The notes: a model not told the origin generated them from the sequence alone. A DNA stretch of 64,000 nucleotides from Methylobacterium sp. J-088 (GCF_022829295.1 NZ_JAKSYH010000278.1:111761-175760), one strand, 5' to 3'. Positions 54,495 to 63,739 are shown, counted from the first letter of the stretch. Program-made: numbers and translations.

Positions 54495-55967
54495 ATGACG
54501 AGCAAGGTCGAGGGGACCTCCGGAACGCCCGAACGGGCGCAGATCGGCCAAGTGATCGATACCGACATTTCGGCGCGCCTCGATCGGCTGCCCTGGGGTC
54601 GATTCCACGTCCTCGTCATCGTTGCCCTGGGAATCACTTGGGTGCTCGACGGCCTGGAGGTGACGCTGGCCGGCTCCCTGGTGGGCGCCCTGCGCCAGCC
54701 GCCGATGTCGTTCTCCGAATTCGACGTTGGGCTCGCCGCCTCCTGCTACCTCGTGGGCGCGGTCACGGGCGCGATCGGCTTCGGCTGGCTGACCGACCGG
54801 ATCGGGCGGAAGAAGCTGTTCTTCATCACGCTGGCCCTCTACCTCGTCGCTACGGCGGCGACCGGCTTGTCATGGAATATCTGGAGCTTCTGCATCTTCC
54901 GGTTCTTCACCGGCGCGGGGATCGGCGGCGAGTACACAGCAATTAACTCGACCATTCAGGAACTGGTCCCGGCCCGGGTGCGGGGCTGGACCAACCTTGT
55001 GATCAACGGCTCATTCTGGATCGGCGCGGCCATCGGCTCGTTCATGTCGATCGTGTTGCTGAAGCCCGAGGTGATCGACCCGGCTTGGGGCTGGCGGGTC
55101 GCCTTCTTCACGGGCGGCGCCATCGGCCTCGTGATCCTGCTGCTGCGAACCTGGATCCCCGAGAGCCCGCGCTGGCTCGCTACCCACGGCTACGCCGCAG
55201 AGGCCGACCGGGTCGTGACCGGCATCGAGAAGCGCTTCACCGACGAGGGCGTGACCCTGCCGCCGGTGGATGAGAGCAAACGCATGAAGGTCCGCACCCG
55301 CGACCGCACCCCGCTCTCGGAGGTGTTCAAGGCGCTGTTCGTCACGAACCGCAAAGCGACCATGGTCGGCCTCGCGCTGATGATCGCGCAGGCTTTCTTC
55401 TACAACGCGCTGTTCTTCACCTACGCGCTGGTTCTTGAGCGATTCTATCAGGTACCGGGCAACAGCGTCGGCTGGTACCTGCTGCCCTTCGCGCTCGGCT
55501 CGTTCCTCGGCCCGCTGCTGCTCGGGCGGCTGTTCGACACGATCGGCCGGCGCCAGATGATCGCCTTCACGTACGGCATCTCGGCGCTGCTGCTCGCCGG
55601 TGTCGGCGTGCTGTTCCGCCTCGACGTGTTCGGGCCGGTCGGTCAGACCGGCGCCTGGATGGTGGTGTTCTTCTTCGCCTCCGCGGCGGCGAGCTCGGCC
55701 TATCTCACCGTCTCGGAGACTTTCCCGCTGGAGATCCGGGCGCTCGCCATCGCGGCCTTCTACGCGGTCGGCACGGGCATCGGCGGCGTCTCGGGGCCGC
55801 TGCTGTTCGGCACGCTGGTCGAGACCGGCTCGCGGGACTGGGTCCTGTTCGGCTACGGGCTGGGCGCCGTGCTGATGCTGGTCGCCGCCGTGGTCGGCGG
55901 AATCTGGGGCACGGCGGCCGAGGGCAAGTCGCTGGAAGAGGTGTCGAAGCCGCTGGCGGCGGCGTGA
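54495..55967 (+). CDS. MFS transporter
   Basis: A 490-residue major-facilitator protein with 12 predicted helices. Motif A is GWLTDRIGRKKLFFITLALY between helices 2 and 3, with a second copy LLGRLFDTIGRRQMIAF between helices 8 and 9. WIPESPRWLATHG is like the sugar-porter PESPR motif. GGGAGGA precedes the start by nine bases. It converges with glucokinase, which hints at sugar uptake, but acids and aromatics are carried by similar MFS members. Confidence 0.88.
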   Translation: MTSKVEGTSGTPERAQIGQVIDTDISARLDRLPWGRFHVLVIVALGITWVLDGLEVTLAGSLVGALRQPPMSFSEFDVGLAASCYLVGAVTGAIGFGWLTDRIGRKKLFFITLALYLVATAATGLSWNIWSFCIFRFFTGAGIGGEYTAINSTIQELVPARVRGWTNLVINGSFWIGAAIGSFMSIVLLKPEVIDPAWGWRVAFFTGGAIGLVILLLRTWIPESPRWLATHGYAAEADRVVTGIEKRFTDEGVTLPPVDESKRMKVRTRDRTPLSEVFKALFVTNRKATMVGLALMIAQAFFYNALFFTYALVLERFYQVPGNSVGWYLLPFALGSFLGPLLLGRLFDTIGRRQMIAFTYGISALLLAGVGVLFRLDVFGPVGQTGAWMVVFFFASAAASSAYLTVSETFPLEIRALAIAAFYAVGTGIGGVSGPLLFGTLVETGSRDWVLFGYGLGAVLMLVAAVVGGIWGTAAEGKSLEEVSKPLAAA

Positions 55968-56021
55968 GGCTGGGGTCGAAGTCCCTGCTCTTGACGTGCG
56001 GGTCAAGGCAGCGGGGGGCTG

Positions 56022-57026
56022 TTACGCCCCCTTCCGCCACACCTGCCCGTGGTAGACGAACGTCCGGCTCTCGTTGGCCAAAGCCGCCAAGCCCTGGAAG
56101 GCCGGGTCCTGCACGGTGATGACGCTTGTTGGGATCTTGCGCATCATCTCGGCGAAGGGCGCCTTGCGCTCGAACGCGTCGCGAAACCCGCTCTCCTGCA
56201 GCACCCGGACGATCCGGGGGGCGATGCCGCCGCCGATATAGACGCCGCTGGTGGCCAGGAAGGTCAGCGCGAGGTCGCCGCAGACGCGGCCGAGCAGCCG
56301 ACCGAACAGCTCCAGCGTCTCGGCGGCGTGGGGATCGGACGCGTCGAGCCCGGTCTCGGTCACCGCGGCGGGCTCGATCTTCTCGTGCGGCCGACCGGTG
56401 CGGACATGCGCCACCGCCGCATGCAGCCGTGCGAGGCCGGGGCCGGACAGGATGGCTTCCACGGTGATCCGATCCTCGACCCGCTCCAGCGCGTGCCAGA
56501 CCTTCTCCTCGAAGGCGTCGGCCGGGCCGAGATCGGTGTGGCCGGCCTCGGTGGAGACGATCGCGAGCTGCGTCGCGTACGGCACCAGGGCCGCTGCGCC
56601 GAACCCTGTGCCCGGTCCCAGCACGACCCGCGCACCACCGGAGATCGGTGGGCAGGGCCCGACCGACGTGAGGTCGTGCGGCGCGATGCCGGCGGCACCG
56701 GCGGCCACCGGTACGTAATCGTTCACCACCACCGCGGAGGCCAGCCCGAAATCCTCGCCGATGCGCTGTCCGGCGATCTGCCAATGCGCGTTCGTCAGCT
56801 GGTTCACCGGGCCATCGACCCGGCCGCCCATGGCCAGGATGGCCGAACAGGGCGGTTTGAGATCGCCGGCCTTGGCCAGGGACGCCCGGATGGCGCTTGA
56901 TGGGTCGGGATGATCCGCGGTCGCCTCGTGCGACAGGAGCCGGGGCTGTTCCCCCTGTGCCTCGATCAGGCCGAACCGGGCATTCGTGCCGCCGATGTCG
57001 CCGACGAGGACCGGAAACTCGAACAT
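56022..57026 (-). CDS. glk: Glucokinase
   Basis: A 334-residue Glk of the E. coli type (not ROK). The phosphate-binding motif is PVLVGDIGGTNARFGLIEA, the catalytic Asp is in ASAVVVNDYVPVAAGAAG, and the second phosphate motif is ARVVLGPGTGFGAAAL. Also VSTEAGHTDLGPADAFEEKV and TSGVYIGGGIAPRIVRVL. It phosphorylates glucose with ATP. The start at 57026 has GAGG nine bases upstream; the frame extends 22 residues further without family match. Confidence 0.93.
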   Translation of the reverse strand: MFEFPVLVGDIGGTNARFGLIEAQGEQPRLLSHEATADHPDPSSAIRASLAKAGDLKPPCSAILAMGGRVDGPVNQLTNAHWQIAGQRIGEDFGLASAVVVNDYVPVAAGAAGIAPHDLTSVGPCPPISGGARVVLGPGTGFGAAALVPYATQLAIVSTEAGHTDLGPADAFEEKVWHALERVEDRITVEAILSGPGLARLHAAVAHVRTGRPHEKIEPAAVTETGLDASDPHAAETLELFGRLLGRVCGDLALTFLATSGVYIGGGIAPRIVRVLQESGFRDAFERKAPFAEMMRKIPTSVITVQDPAFQGLAALANESRTFVYHGQVWRKGA

Positions 57027-57115
57027 CGCAAGGTGCCTCTGCTCGCTGAACCTTCGCGGTGGTTCATTCGCCGCACATCCCCGGTTGGGCAAGCCCCGCT
57101 GAAGACGGAATCGCC

Positions 57116-57520
57116 CTATTGGGGTGCCTTCGCCGTCATCCGCGCCCGGCCGATCGTGCCGAGATGCGTATCGCCGAACCCGCTGGCGTATTTGAGGCCA
57201 TATCCGAGCGTCCGATCAAGCCCGATATGGGCAAGCCAGATCAGGGCCAGCCCGGCGACGTGCGGCTGACCAAGCACCACCGCCGCGCACAGGCCGACCA
57301 GGGGCGGCGTTACCGTATGGACCGCGTTGTACGCGATGGCGCCCGCGCCGGGGCCGGCGGCGTAACCCAGCATGCTGAGATCGGGGGCGAACAGAAGGGC
57401 GGCGAAGATCCACCAGGATTGTCCGAGCCAGGCATAGGCCGCGACCGAACAGACGAGCAGGCACGCCGCTTCGATCCGCAGGATGATCCGGGGGCCGCCG
57501 TCCACGAAGCCGTCGGACAT
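57116..57520 (-). CDS. DUF4260 membrane protein
   Basis: A 134-residue protein with about four hydrophobic helices. RIILRIEAACLLVCSVAAYA, FAPDLSMLGYAAGPGAGAIA and YNAVHTVTPPLVG are the DUF4260 pattern, with the closing WLAHIGLDRTLGYGLKYASG. Function unknown; the His/Asp residues in the helices could bind metal. It lies between otsB and glk on the same strand. Confidence 0.85.
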   Translation of the reverse strand: MSDGFVDGGPRIILRIEAACLLVCSVAAYAWLGQSWWIFAALLFAPDLSMLGYAAGPGAGAIAYNAVHTVTPPLVGLCAAVVLGQPHVAGLALIWLAHIGLDRTLGYGLKYASGFGDTHLGTIGRARMTAKAPQ

Positions 57521-57547
57521 GCCGATCCTCCCCTGACGCCGCTTGGC

Positions 57548-58291
57548 TCAGGCCGGCGGCAGCGCCGCCGGATCGATGGTGCCGCCCGCAGCCCAGTCCC
57601 GCAGCAGGGCGCGGATCGCGGCCGGATCGGGCAGGCGATGGTGCGCGACGGTCTCGCCGTCACCGACCCGGACGGCGATTCCGCCATCCGCATTGACCGA
57701 TGCGAAGGCGATCTCGTCCGTTCGGTCGTCGCCAAAGAAAACCGGCACCCGCCCGCGATAGGGAGGCTGCTCCATGATGGCGCGGATCGCATGGGCCTTG
57801 GTGGCCTGCGCCGGGACGATCTCACCGACCGCCTTGCCGAGCTGCAGCCGATAGTCCGCACCGAGCACCTCGGCGGCCGCCTTGACGAGCGCCTCGGCGC
57901 GCGCCGCATCGTCGGCGCCCGCGAGCCGCCAATGCACCGCCACGGAGGCGCCCTTGTCCTCGATCAGGACGTTCGGCAGCGCGGCGCTCTCGGCTTCGAG
58001 CCGCGCGACCTGCCGGCGCAGGTCCGGATGGTCCTCCGCCCGGCTGCCGCTGAGGGCGCCACCGAGCCGGCGTTCGACGCCGTGCAGTCCGGCGGCATCG
58101 AGGCGGGCGGGCGCCAGGAAGCCATCGATCACCGCAACCGGCCGGCCGGTCACGATCGCCAGCGCGCCCCCGAGGCGTTCGCGCAGCCGCTCCAGCGTCT
58201 CCACGAGGCCGGGCTCCACCACGACCGCATCGGGGCGCGGCGCGATTTCGGCCAGCGTACCGTCGAAGTCGAGAAAGAGGGCGATGTCCAT
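57548..58291 (-). CDS. otsB: Trehalose-6-phosphate phosphatase
   Basis: A 248-residue HAD phosphatase that makes trehalose from trehalose-6-phosphate. Motif I is ALFLDFDGTLAEIAPRPDAV, motif II lies in LAIVTGRPVAVIDGFL, and motif IV is VPVFFGDDRTDEIAFASVNA. DLRRQ and the IVPAQATKAHAIRAIMEQPP segment are OtsB-like. The start at 58291 gives MDIALFLDFDGTL. The partner synthase OtsA is not in the window. Confidence 0.92.
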   Translation of the reverse strand: MDIALFLDFDGTLAEIAPRPDAVVVEPGLVETLERLRERLGGALAIVTGRPVAVIDGFLAPARLDAAGLHGVERRLGGALSGSRAEDHPDLRRQVARLEAESAALPNVLIEDKGASVAVHWRLAGADDAARAEALVKAAAEVLGADYRLQLGKAVGEIVPAQATKAHAIRAIMEQPPYRGRVPVFFGDDRTDEIAFASVNADGGIAVRVGDGETVAHHRLPDPAAIRALLRDWAAGGTIDPAALPPA

Positions 58292-58406
58292 CGCGGGTGA
58301 TCCCGGGCTCGAATGTCGGCTCCGGGCTAGCACGGGCCGGCCTTCCGACAAACGGCCCGGTGAGCGCCCTATATCGCCCGCGCATGCGCTCTGCACGGGA
58401 ATCCAC

Positions 58407-58916
58407 ATGATCAGGCTGCCGACCCATCCGACACCGGATCCGATCAAGCCGGGCGAGGAGAGTGTCTGGGACTACCCGCGCCCGCCACGGCTGGAGCCGG
58501 TGCGGCAGCGGCTGCGCGTCGTGCTCGGCGGGGCCGTGATCGCTGAGACGGACGCCGGCTTCCGGGTGCTGGAGACCTCCCATCCGCCGACCTACTACCT
58601 GCCGCCGGGCGATATCGCAGGGGGTACGCTCGTCAACCCGCGGCGCGCCGGCATCTGCGAGTGGAAGGGCCAAGCGCGGCTGTTCGACGTACAGGGCGGC
58701 GGCAGGATGGTCCCAGGAGCCGCCTGGACCTATCCGGATCCGACACCGGATTTCCGCGTGATCGCCGGTTACGTCGCGTTCTACGCGGGGCCGATGGATG
58801 CCTGCTTCGTCGGCGGGGATCCGGTCACGCCTCAGCCCGGCAGCTTCTACGGCGGCTGGATCACCCCCGGCATCGTCGGCCCGTTCAAGGGGACGCCGGG
58901 GACGATGGGGTGGTGA
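58407..58916 (+). CDS. DUF427 family protein
   Basis: A 169-residue DUF427 protein. The core VLGGAVIAETDAGFRVLETS, PPTYYLPPGDI, then CEWKGQARLFDV and FRVIAGYVAFYAGPMDACFV follow the family, whose members have a barrel-like fold and unknown function. The start at 58407 follows CACGGGAATCCAC without a strong ribosome site. It is divergent from otsB with about 115 bases between starts. Confidence 0.87.
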   Translation: MIRLPTHPTPDPIKPGEESVWDYPRPPRLEPVRQRLRVVLGGAVIAETDAGFRVLETSHPPTYYLPPGDIAGGTLVNPRRAGICEWKGQARLFDVQGGGRMVPGAAWTYPDPTPDFRVIAGYVAFYAGPMDACFVGGDPVTPQPGSFYGGWITPGIVGPFKGTPGTMGW

Positions 58917-58968
58917 TTTTCGTCGTCCGCCCCCTTACGCTTTTCGCCTGAATCGTCGTGGAGACGCC

Positions 58969-60192
58969 ATGAGCGCGCTGACCGAAACCGACCCGAAGGC
59001 TGCCGGCTTCGATCCGGCGGGTCTCGCCCGGATCGAGCCCTGGATGGACCGCCTCGTGGCGGAGGGACGGCTCGCCGGCCTGTCGGTCACAATAACGCGC
59101 CGGGGGCGGCCCGCCTTCGCCCGGGCCTGCGGCCAAGCCGACCTCGTTCGCGGGACGCCGTTCACCCTCGACACGGTGGCGCGGATCTACTCGATGACCA
59201 AGCCGCTGACCTCGGTGGCGGTCATGCAGCTCTACGAGCAGAGCCTGTTTCAGCTCGACGATCCGATCGCGCGCGTCCTGCCTGAATTCTCGGAGATGCG
59301 CGTCGCGGTGGGCGGCAATCGCGCGAAGATCGAGACCGAGCCGGCTCGCCGGCCGATCACCGTGCGGGATCTTCTCACCCATACGGCCGGCCTGACCTAC
59401 GGCTTCATGGAGGCGACCCTGGTCGACGCGCAGTACCGCGAGAACGGGATCGACTTCCTGGCGCGGGAGGGCACGCTCGCCGAGATGACCGCCCGGGTGG
59501 CGAAGCTGCCGCTCCTCGCCCAGCCTAGCAGCGCCTGGAACTACAGCGTCGCCACCGACGTGCTCGGCCAGTACGTGGCGGTCGTCAGCGGTCGGCCCTT
59601 CGCCGACTATCTCCGCGATTTCGTGATCAAGCCGCTCGGCATGGTCGATACCGATTTTAACGTTTCACCCGCGCTGATGCCGCGCTTCTGCGCCACCTAC
59701 GCGTACGATCGGGAACGCCGGCTGCGTCTGTTCGACGATTCCGTGGAAACGGCCTTCGCGCACCCGCCGGCCATCGCCTCGGGCGGGGGCGGGCTGGTTT
59801 CGACGGCCGCCGATTACCAGCGCTTCTGCCGGATGATCCTCAACCGCGGCACTCTCGACGGTCAGCGGCTGCTCGGCCGCAAGAGTGTCGAGCTGATGCT
59901 GGCCAACCATCTGCCGGGCGATCTCGCCGCGATGGGCACCCCGCGCTTCGCCGAAACCTCTTATACCGGGATCGGGTTCGGCCTCGGCTTCTCGGTGATG
60001 CTCGACCCGGCCCGCGCCCAGATCCTCGGCAGCCCCGGCGAGGTGGCCTGGGGTGGGCTGGCCTCGACGGCGTTCTGGATCGACCCCGCCGAGGATCTGT
60101 CGGTCGTGCTCATGACGCAGTTGGTGCCGTCCTCGGCGCTTCCGATCCGGCGCGAACTGCGCGTCCTGACCTACGCGGCCCTGGCCGCGTGA
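58969..60192 (+). CDS. Serine hydrolase, beta-lactamase/esterase family
   Basis: A 407-residue class C beta-lactamase-like enzyme, probably a cytoplasmic esterase or peptidase since no signal peptide is visible. The Ser-x-x-Lys site is in VARIYSMTKPLTSVAVMQ, the Tyr motif in SAWNYSVATDVLGQYVAV, and a C-terminal GGLASTAFWIDP occupies the KTG position. GGAG precedes the start by five bases. It follows the DUF427 gene by 52 bases. Confidence 0.87.
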   Translation: MSALTETDPKAAGFDPAGLARIEPWMDRLVAEGRLAGLSVTITRRGRPAFARACGQADLVRGTPFTLDTVARIYSMTKPLTSVAVMQLYEQSLFQLDDPIARVLPEFSEMRVAVGGNRAKIETEPARRPITVRDLLTHTAGLTYGFMEATLVDAQYRENGIDFLAREGTLAEMTARVAKLPLLAQPSSAWNYSVATDVLGQYVAVVSGRPFADYLRDFVIKPLGMVDTDFNVSPALMPRFCATYAYDRERRLRLFDDSVETAFAHPPAIASGGGGLVSTAADYQRFCRMILNRGTLDGQRLLGRKSVELMLANHLPGDLAAMGTPRFAETSYTGIGFGLGFSVMLDPARAQILGSPGEVAWGGLASTAFWIDPAEDLSVVLMTQLVPSSALPIRRELRVLTYAALAA

Positions 60193-60199
60193 GCCCGGC

Positions 60200-60814
60200 T
60201 CACTCCTGAGCCGGTGCCGCGGGCTTCGGGGCTGCGGGCTTTGCGCCCGCCTTCGCGGTCGGCTTCGCGCCGGCGGCGGAGGTCGCGTATTCCGGGTCGC
60301 TGTGCGGGCCGTTCGGACCGTTGGTCGGCCCGGGGAGCTGCCCCGCCACGAGATCGGTCACCTTGGTCCAGGTCTGCGACTTGCACAGGAAGGCGATCAG
60401 GCAGCCGCGGACCGTCAGCTCACCCGGCGCATCCGTCCAGATGGTGACGTCGTACGACTTGCCGTCCTCCGAATTGTAGATCTTACCCTCGTAATGGGCG
60501 TCGGCGTTCGGCTTCAGGCCCAGGATCAGCTGGTGGCCGAGCGACGGCCGCGCCTGCTTCTTCGGATCGGGATTCTTGAAGTCGATCCGCGGCTCGCCCT
60601 TGTCGTTGAGCGGGACCTTCAGCCAGACCACATAGCCGCACAGGCGGTCTGCCGCCGTCCCGCACTTCTCAAGGCGAACGCGGGCGCGCCCGTCCTCCGT
60701 AAGATACGTGCCGCTCGGATCGGCCGGGGTCGCGGCCTGCGCAGCGCCTGCGAGCGCGGACAGCGCCAGGATCGCGAGCGGCGCAACACGGCGACCGATC
60801 GATGAAAACCGCAT
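60200..60814 (-). CDS. DUF2147 family secreted protein
   Basis: A 204-residue exported protein (signal peptide with cleavage at AAQA). The core DPSGTYLTEDGRARVRLEKC, CGYVVWLKVPLNDKGEPRID, then YEGKIYNSEDGKSYDVTIW and LTVRGCLIAFLCKSQTWTKV is DUF2147, a lipocalin-like barrel of unknown ligand. The C-terminal 50 residues are Ala/Lys/Pro-rich. It converges with the serine hydrolase, seven bases apart. Confidence 0.9.
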   Translation of the reverse strand: MRFSSIGRRVAPLAILALSALAGAAQAATPADPSGTYLTEDGRARVRLEKCGTAADRLCGYVVWLKVPLNDKGEPRIDFKNPDPKKQARPSLGHQLILGLKPNADAHYEGKIYNSEDGKSYDVTIWTDAPGELTVRGCLIAFLCKSQTWTKVTDLVAGQLPGPTNGPNGPHSDPEYATSAAGAKPTAKAGAKPAAPKPAAPAQE

Positions 60815-61010
60815 TCCCGAACTCCTCTATACCGCGGGCCGCCGTCAGATCCGGACCGCTTGCGTGAAGGAAGGCTCTCCCCTCACGTCATCGCGCGCAC
60901 CGGGCCGAACGCCGGGTGGCATGCGCCTCTGACCCGCCCTGTCCCGCGCGAAGTTGTCCGCATCATGACAGGACAGCCCACGGCTGAAGTCGGCGAGCGA
61001 GATGTCGCCT

Positions 61011-61541
61011 CTACGCGCGCGTCGGCGGCGTGTCGCGGGCTGGGCCCAGCGGCCGCTGCATGAGCGTGACATCGAGCCAGCGCCCGTGCTTGTACCCGAC
61101 CGCCTCCAACGTGCCGACCGGCCTGAACCCGAGGCGCACATGCAAGGCCGTCGAGGCGGTCGAGCCGCTCTCGGCGATGATTGCGACGATGGCCCGGCAG
61201 TCGATTCGCTCGCAATCAGCGATGAGGGCTTCGAGCAAGGAGCGGCCGATGCCGCCGCCCCGGGCCGTACGTGCCACGTAGATCGAATCCTCCACGGTGG
61301 ACCGGTAGGCCGCGCGTTGGTGATAGGGGCCGGCATAGGCATAGCCCGCGACCGCTCCGTCCCGGACGGCGACCAGATAGGGATAGCCGCCGTCGCGCAG
61401 GACGGTGAAGCGCCGGGTCATCTCCTCGAGCGTGGGCGGATCCGTCTCGAAACTCGCCGTGCTGGTGGTGACGGCGTCGCCGTAAATCGCCGTGATGGTC
61501 GGCAGATCGGCTTCGGTGGCGGGGCGTATCGCGTCGGTCAT
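61011..61541 (-). CDS. GNAT N-acetyltransferase (phosphinothricin/amino-acid acetyltransferase-like)
   Basis: A 176-residue GNAT enzyme using acetyl-CoA. IRPATEADLPTITAIYGDAV, TASFETDPPTLEEMTRRF and PYLVAVRDGAVAGYAYAGPY are the Pat/MnaT pattern; the acetyl-CoA loop is ARTARGGGIGRSLLEALIA. C-terminal LGFRPVGTLEAVGYKHGRWL with DVTLMQ is also typical. Physiological substrates of this group are amino acids such as methionine or tryptophan analogues. Confidence 0.88.
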   Translation of the reverse strand: MTDAIRPATEADLPTITAIYGDAVTTSTASFETDPPTLEEMTRRFTVLRDGGYPYLVAVRDGAVAGYAYAGPYHQRAAYRSTVEDSIYVARTARGGGIGRSLLEALIADCERIDCRAIVAIIAESGSTASTALHVRLGFRPVGTLEAVGYKHGRWLDVTLMQRPLGPARDTPPTRA

Positions 61542-62143
61542 ACGGTCTCAGCCTGATCCGAGAGCGTACCGGCAACGCGAAGGGTTACGCAACGGTCTGC
61601 AAGCTCTGAGCCGCCGCGGGGGGACGCGCGGACGCAGCGGCCTGTGCTTTTACATGCCCCGTCGCGCGGCCCTGGCATGGCTGTCACAAGCCGTAGCACG
61701 TGCCGATACCGGCCGGACGCGCCCAGGGCGGCTCGAGCGGTGCCCGATCGCGTTGCACACGGTACACGACAGTGACGCCACCGTCGCCGAACAGGGCGCG
61801 GGTCCCCTCTCCCGTGCGGGAGAGGTCTGCTTTCGCAGAAAGCCGGGTGAGGCATGAGAAGAGTCCGGAAGAGGCATGCCGCGTCAGGGTTTCTAAGGTG
61901 CGCTCGATTTTGCGCGTTCTCAACCCTCACCCTAACCCTCGCCCGTTCGGGAGAAGGGGCAGGTCGCGCTTGTCGACCCGGGCGACAGACACTTGTCGTA
62001 TCCCGAGCGCGTTGCAATCGAGCCCCACGCGAAGCCTGTGTCTTTGCGCACTCTCTTGCGCCGAACCGACATCCACTTCGGCGGAGAGCGCTCTGGCGTC
62101 CGGTTCGCGGCCCGGATGCGCCGCGAACCGGAAGGCTTTGAGC
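61542..62143. other. 600-base intergenic region with hairpins
   Basis: No gene is supported between the GNAT and small secreted genes. It contains the double hairpin at 61806-61839 and a related run near 61924-61962 (CCCTCACCCTAACCCTCGCC then CGTTCGGGAG), a common alphaproteobacterial intergenic motif. Confidence 0.65.
61806..61839. repeat. Double hairpin with shared palindrome core
   Basis: CCTCTCCCG-TG-CGGGAGAGG (61806-61825) is followed at once by TCTGC-TTTC-GCAGA (61826-61839). The first stem has the same core as at 15215 and 47933. Confidence 0.7.
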
Positions 62144-62344
62144 TCAGCCCTGCTTGGCCTTCTTGTTGGCGTTGTGGTGGCCGACGGCGCAGCCCGCGGC
62201 GGCGCCCATCTTGCCGTGACCGGCCATATGCCCGGCAACGCCGCCGACCACGGCGCCCTTGAGGCAGCCCTTCGCCTCGGCCGGCGCGCCGGCCAGGACG
62301 GCGCCGATGGTCAGGGCGGAAATCAGTGCGATCCGATGGGTCAT
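62144..62344 (-). CDS. Small secreted Gly/His-rich protein
   Basis: A 66-residue protein with a signal peptide (MTHRIALISALTIGAVLAGA, cleavage near AEA). The 35-residue mature part, KGCLKGAVVGGVAGHMAGHG and AAAGCAVGHHNANKKAKQG, has two cysteines, four histidines and a glycine-zipper-like pattern. TAGGAGA precedes the start at 62344 by about eight bases, one of the better ribosome sites here. Function unknown; envelope or metal association is a guess. Confidence 0.7.
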   Translation of the reverse strand: MTHRIALISALTIGAVLAGAPAEAKGCLKGAVVGGVAGHMAGHGKMGAAAGCAVGHHNANKKAKQG

Positions 62345-62440
62345 CGAGGTTTCTCCTAAACGTCGGAGTTGCAACGGCGCAGCGGGCAGGCCCGTTCCGT
62401 CCTCGACCGCGCACGACGTCCCGCCCCGCGGGTGCCGGGA

Positions 62441-63544
62441 TCAGCGCGCGAGCCCCGCCACCAGCCGGACGAGATCCGCCTGCCGGGTCGCACCGGTCTT
62501 GGCGAAGATCGCCTTCAGCTGCGAGCGGGCGGTCGCCGCCGCGATGGCGAACCGGGAAGCCGCCTCTGCGAGGGATTCCCCGCCGGACAGGGCCTGGGCA
62601 AGGCGCGCCTCCGCGGGGGTCAGCCGGTAGGCGGCCTGAAGGACAGACGTGGCGGGGACCGGCGTCGCCCCGGCCACGCGGCAAAGGAGGAGCGTCCGGC
62701 CCCCCGCGAACAGGCCCCGGCTCGGCCCGACCAGGGGCACGACATGGACCACGACCGGCTCCGCATCCCGGCGCGCCACCACGACGGCCGAGATCGGCGC
62801 CCGCCCGCACGGACGTGTCAGAGCCTCCAGCTGCCGTGCCGCCTCCGGATCCTCGGCGACGAGGCGTCCGCTGACGAGTTTCAGGTCGGGGCCGAGCAGC
62901 GCCGTGAACGCCGCATTCCAGCACAGCACCTTTCCCTCGGAATCGAGGACCAGAGCGGCGCGCTCGATCACGTCGAAGGCCTGGTTCAGACCGGCGAGCC
63001 GGGCCTTCTCGACCATCAGGGTCAGCAGACCCGCCCGTCGCAGAAGCGGCGACAGGGTCGCCAGCCGCTGCTGCTCATGCGCTTCGTAGGGCCCCTGCGC
63101 CACCGTCCGCTGCAGCGACAGGCACCAGAGCCGGCCTTTCACCTCGAACCCGACGCCCGCGAACCAGCGCAAGCCGCAGGAGCCGAGTAGATCCTGATAG
63201 TAGGGTAGCCGCGCGATCTCGTCGGGGGAGGTGAAATCGAGATCGACCGTGACGCCGCGCGTGCGCAGCGTCGGCAGGCCGCGCAGGCGATGATCCTCCC
63301 GATGCCATCCTTCCTCGAAGTAGCGGCGTGCGGGCTCGGCCAGCGATTGGGTGCACAGCGCGTCGAGTCCGGTCCGGTCCGTGCGCAGGAGCAGCGCACC
63401 GGCGCTGCCGGAGCTGCGCGCGGCCCGCTCGATCAGGTCGGGCCAGCGGCTCGCATCAAGGACCGCGTCTTCGAGATCCTCCTGGAATTTCGTCTCCAGA
63501 TCGTCCCGCAATCGGGGGACGTCATCGCGTTCCAGGCCAGACAT
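62441..63544 (-). CDS. LuxR-type helix-turn-helix regulator
   Basis: A 367-residue regulator with a C-terminal HTH (YRLTPAEARLAQALSGGESL then AARSQLKAIFAKTGATRQ-type recognition region, residues ~305-365). A PAS-like domain (~190-290; AFDVIERAALVLDSEGKVLC with WNAAFTALLG) and a GAF-like N-terminal region precede it. The ligand is unknown. The start at 63544 has TGGAGG eight bases upstream; 53 further open residues have atypical composition. The region upstream is A/T-rich with direct repeats. Confidence 0.85.
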   Translation of the reverse strand: MSGLERDDVPRLRDDLETKFQEDLEDAVLDASRWPDLIERAARSSGSAGALLLRTDRTGLDALCTQSLAEPARRYFEEGWHREDHRLRGLPTLRTRGVTVDLDFTSPDEIARLPYYQDLLGSCGLRWFAGVGFEVKGRLWCLSLQRTVAQGPYEAHEQQRLATLSPLLRRAGLLTLMVEKARLAGLNQAFDVIERAALVLDSEGKVLCWNAAFTALLGPDLKLVSGRLVAEDPEAARQLEALTRPCGRAPISAVVVARRDAEPVVVHVVPLVGPSRGLFAGGRTLLLCRVAGATPVPATSVLQAAYRLTPAEARLAQALSGGESLAEAASRFAIAAATARSQLKAIFAKTGATRQADLVRLVAGLAR

Positions 63545-63634
63545 TCGACCGGCCTCCAGGGACACCTTATCTCCGAGCTCGACGCTCGGAATGCAAATGT
63601 ACACACCCTGGGTCTCATTTCCATCAGAATTTAT

Positions 63635-63693
63635 ACAATATCTGTCAGATCGCAACGTTATTACAATATCGGATCGATCGAATACCGTTATTG
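63635..63693. promoter_or_regulatory. A/T-rich direct repeats upstream of the LuxR gene
   Basis: TACAATATC occurs at 63635-63643 and 63663-63671, and CGTTATT at 63657-63663 and 63687-63693, spaced 28 and 30 bases. They lie 90-150 bases before the regulator start, in the most A/T-rich stretch of the region. Confidence 0.35.
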
Positions 63694-63739
63694 GCGGACA
63701 CAAAGGAGATCAGACGCGCGATTTGGCTCATGAATGCTG

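Noticed and set aside
55990..56007. CTTGAC/GTCAAG hairpin between the MFS and glucokinase genes
   Set aside because: Only a six-base stem without T-tract; could help termination of convergent genes but too weak to annotate.
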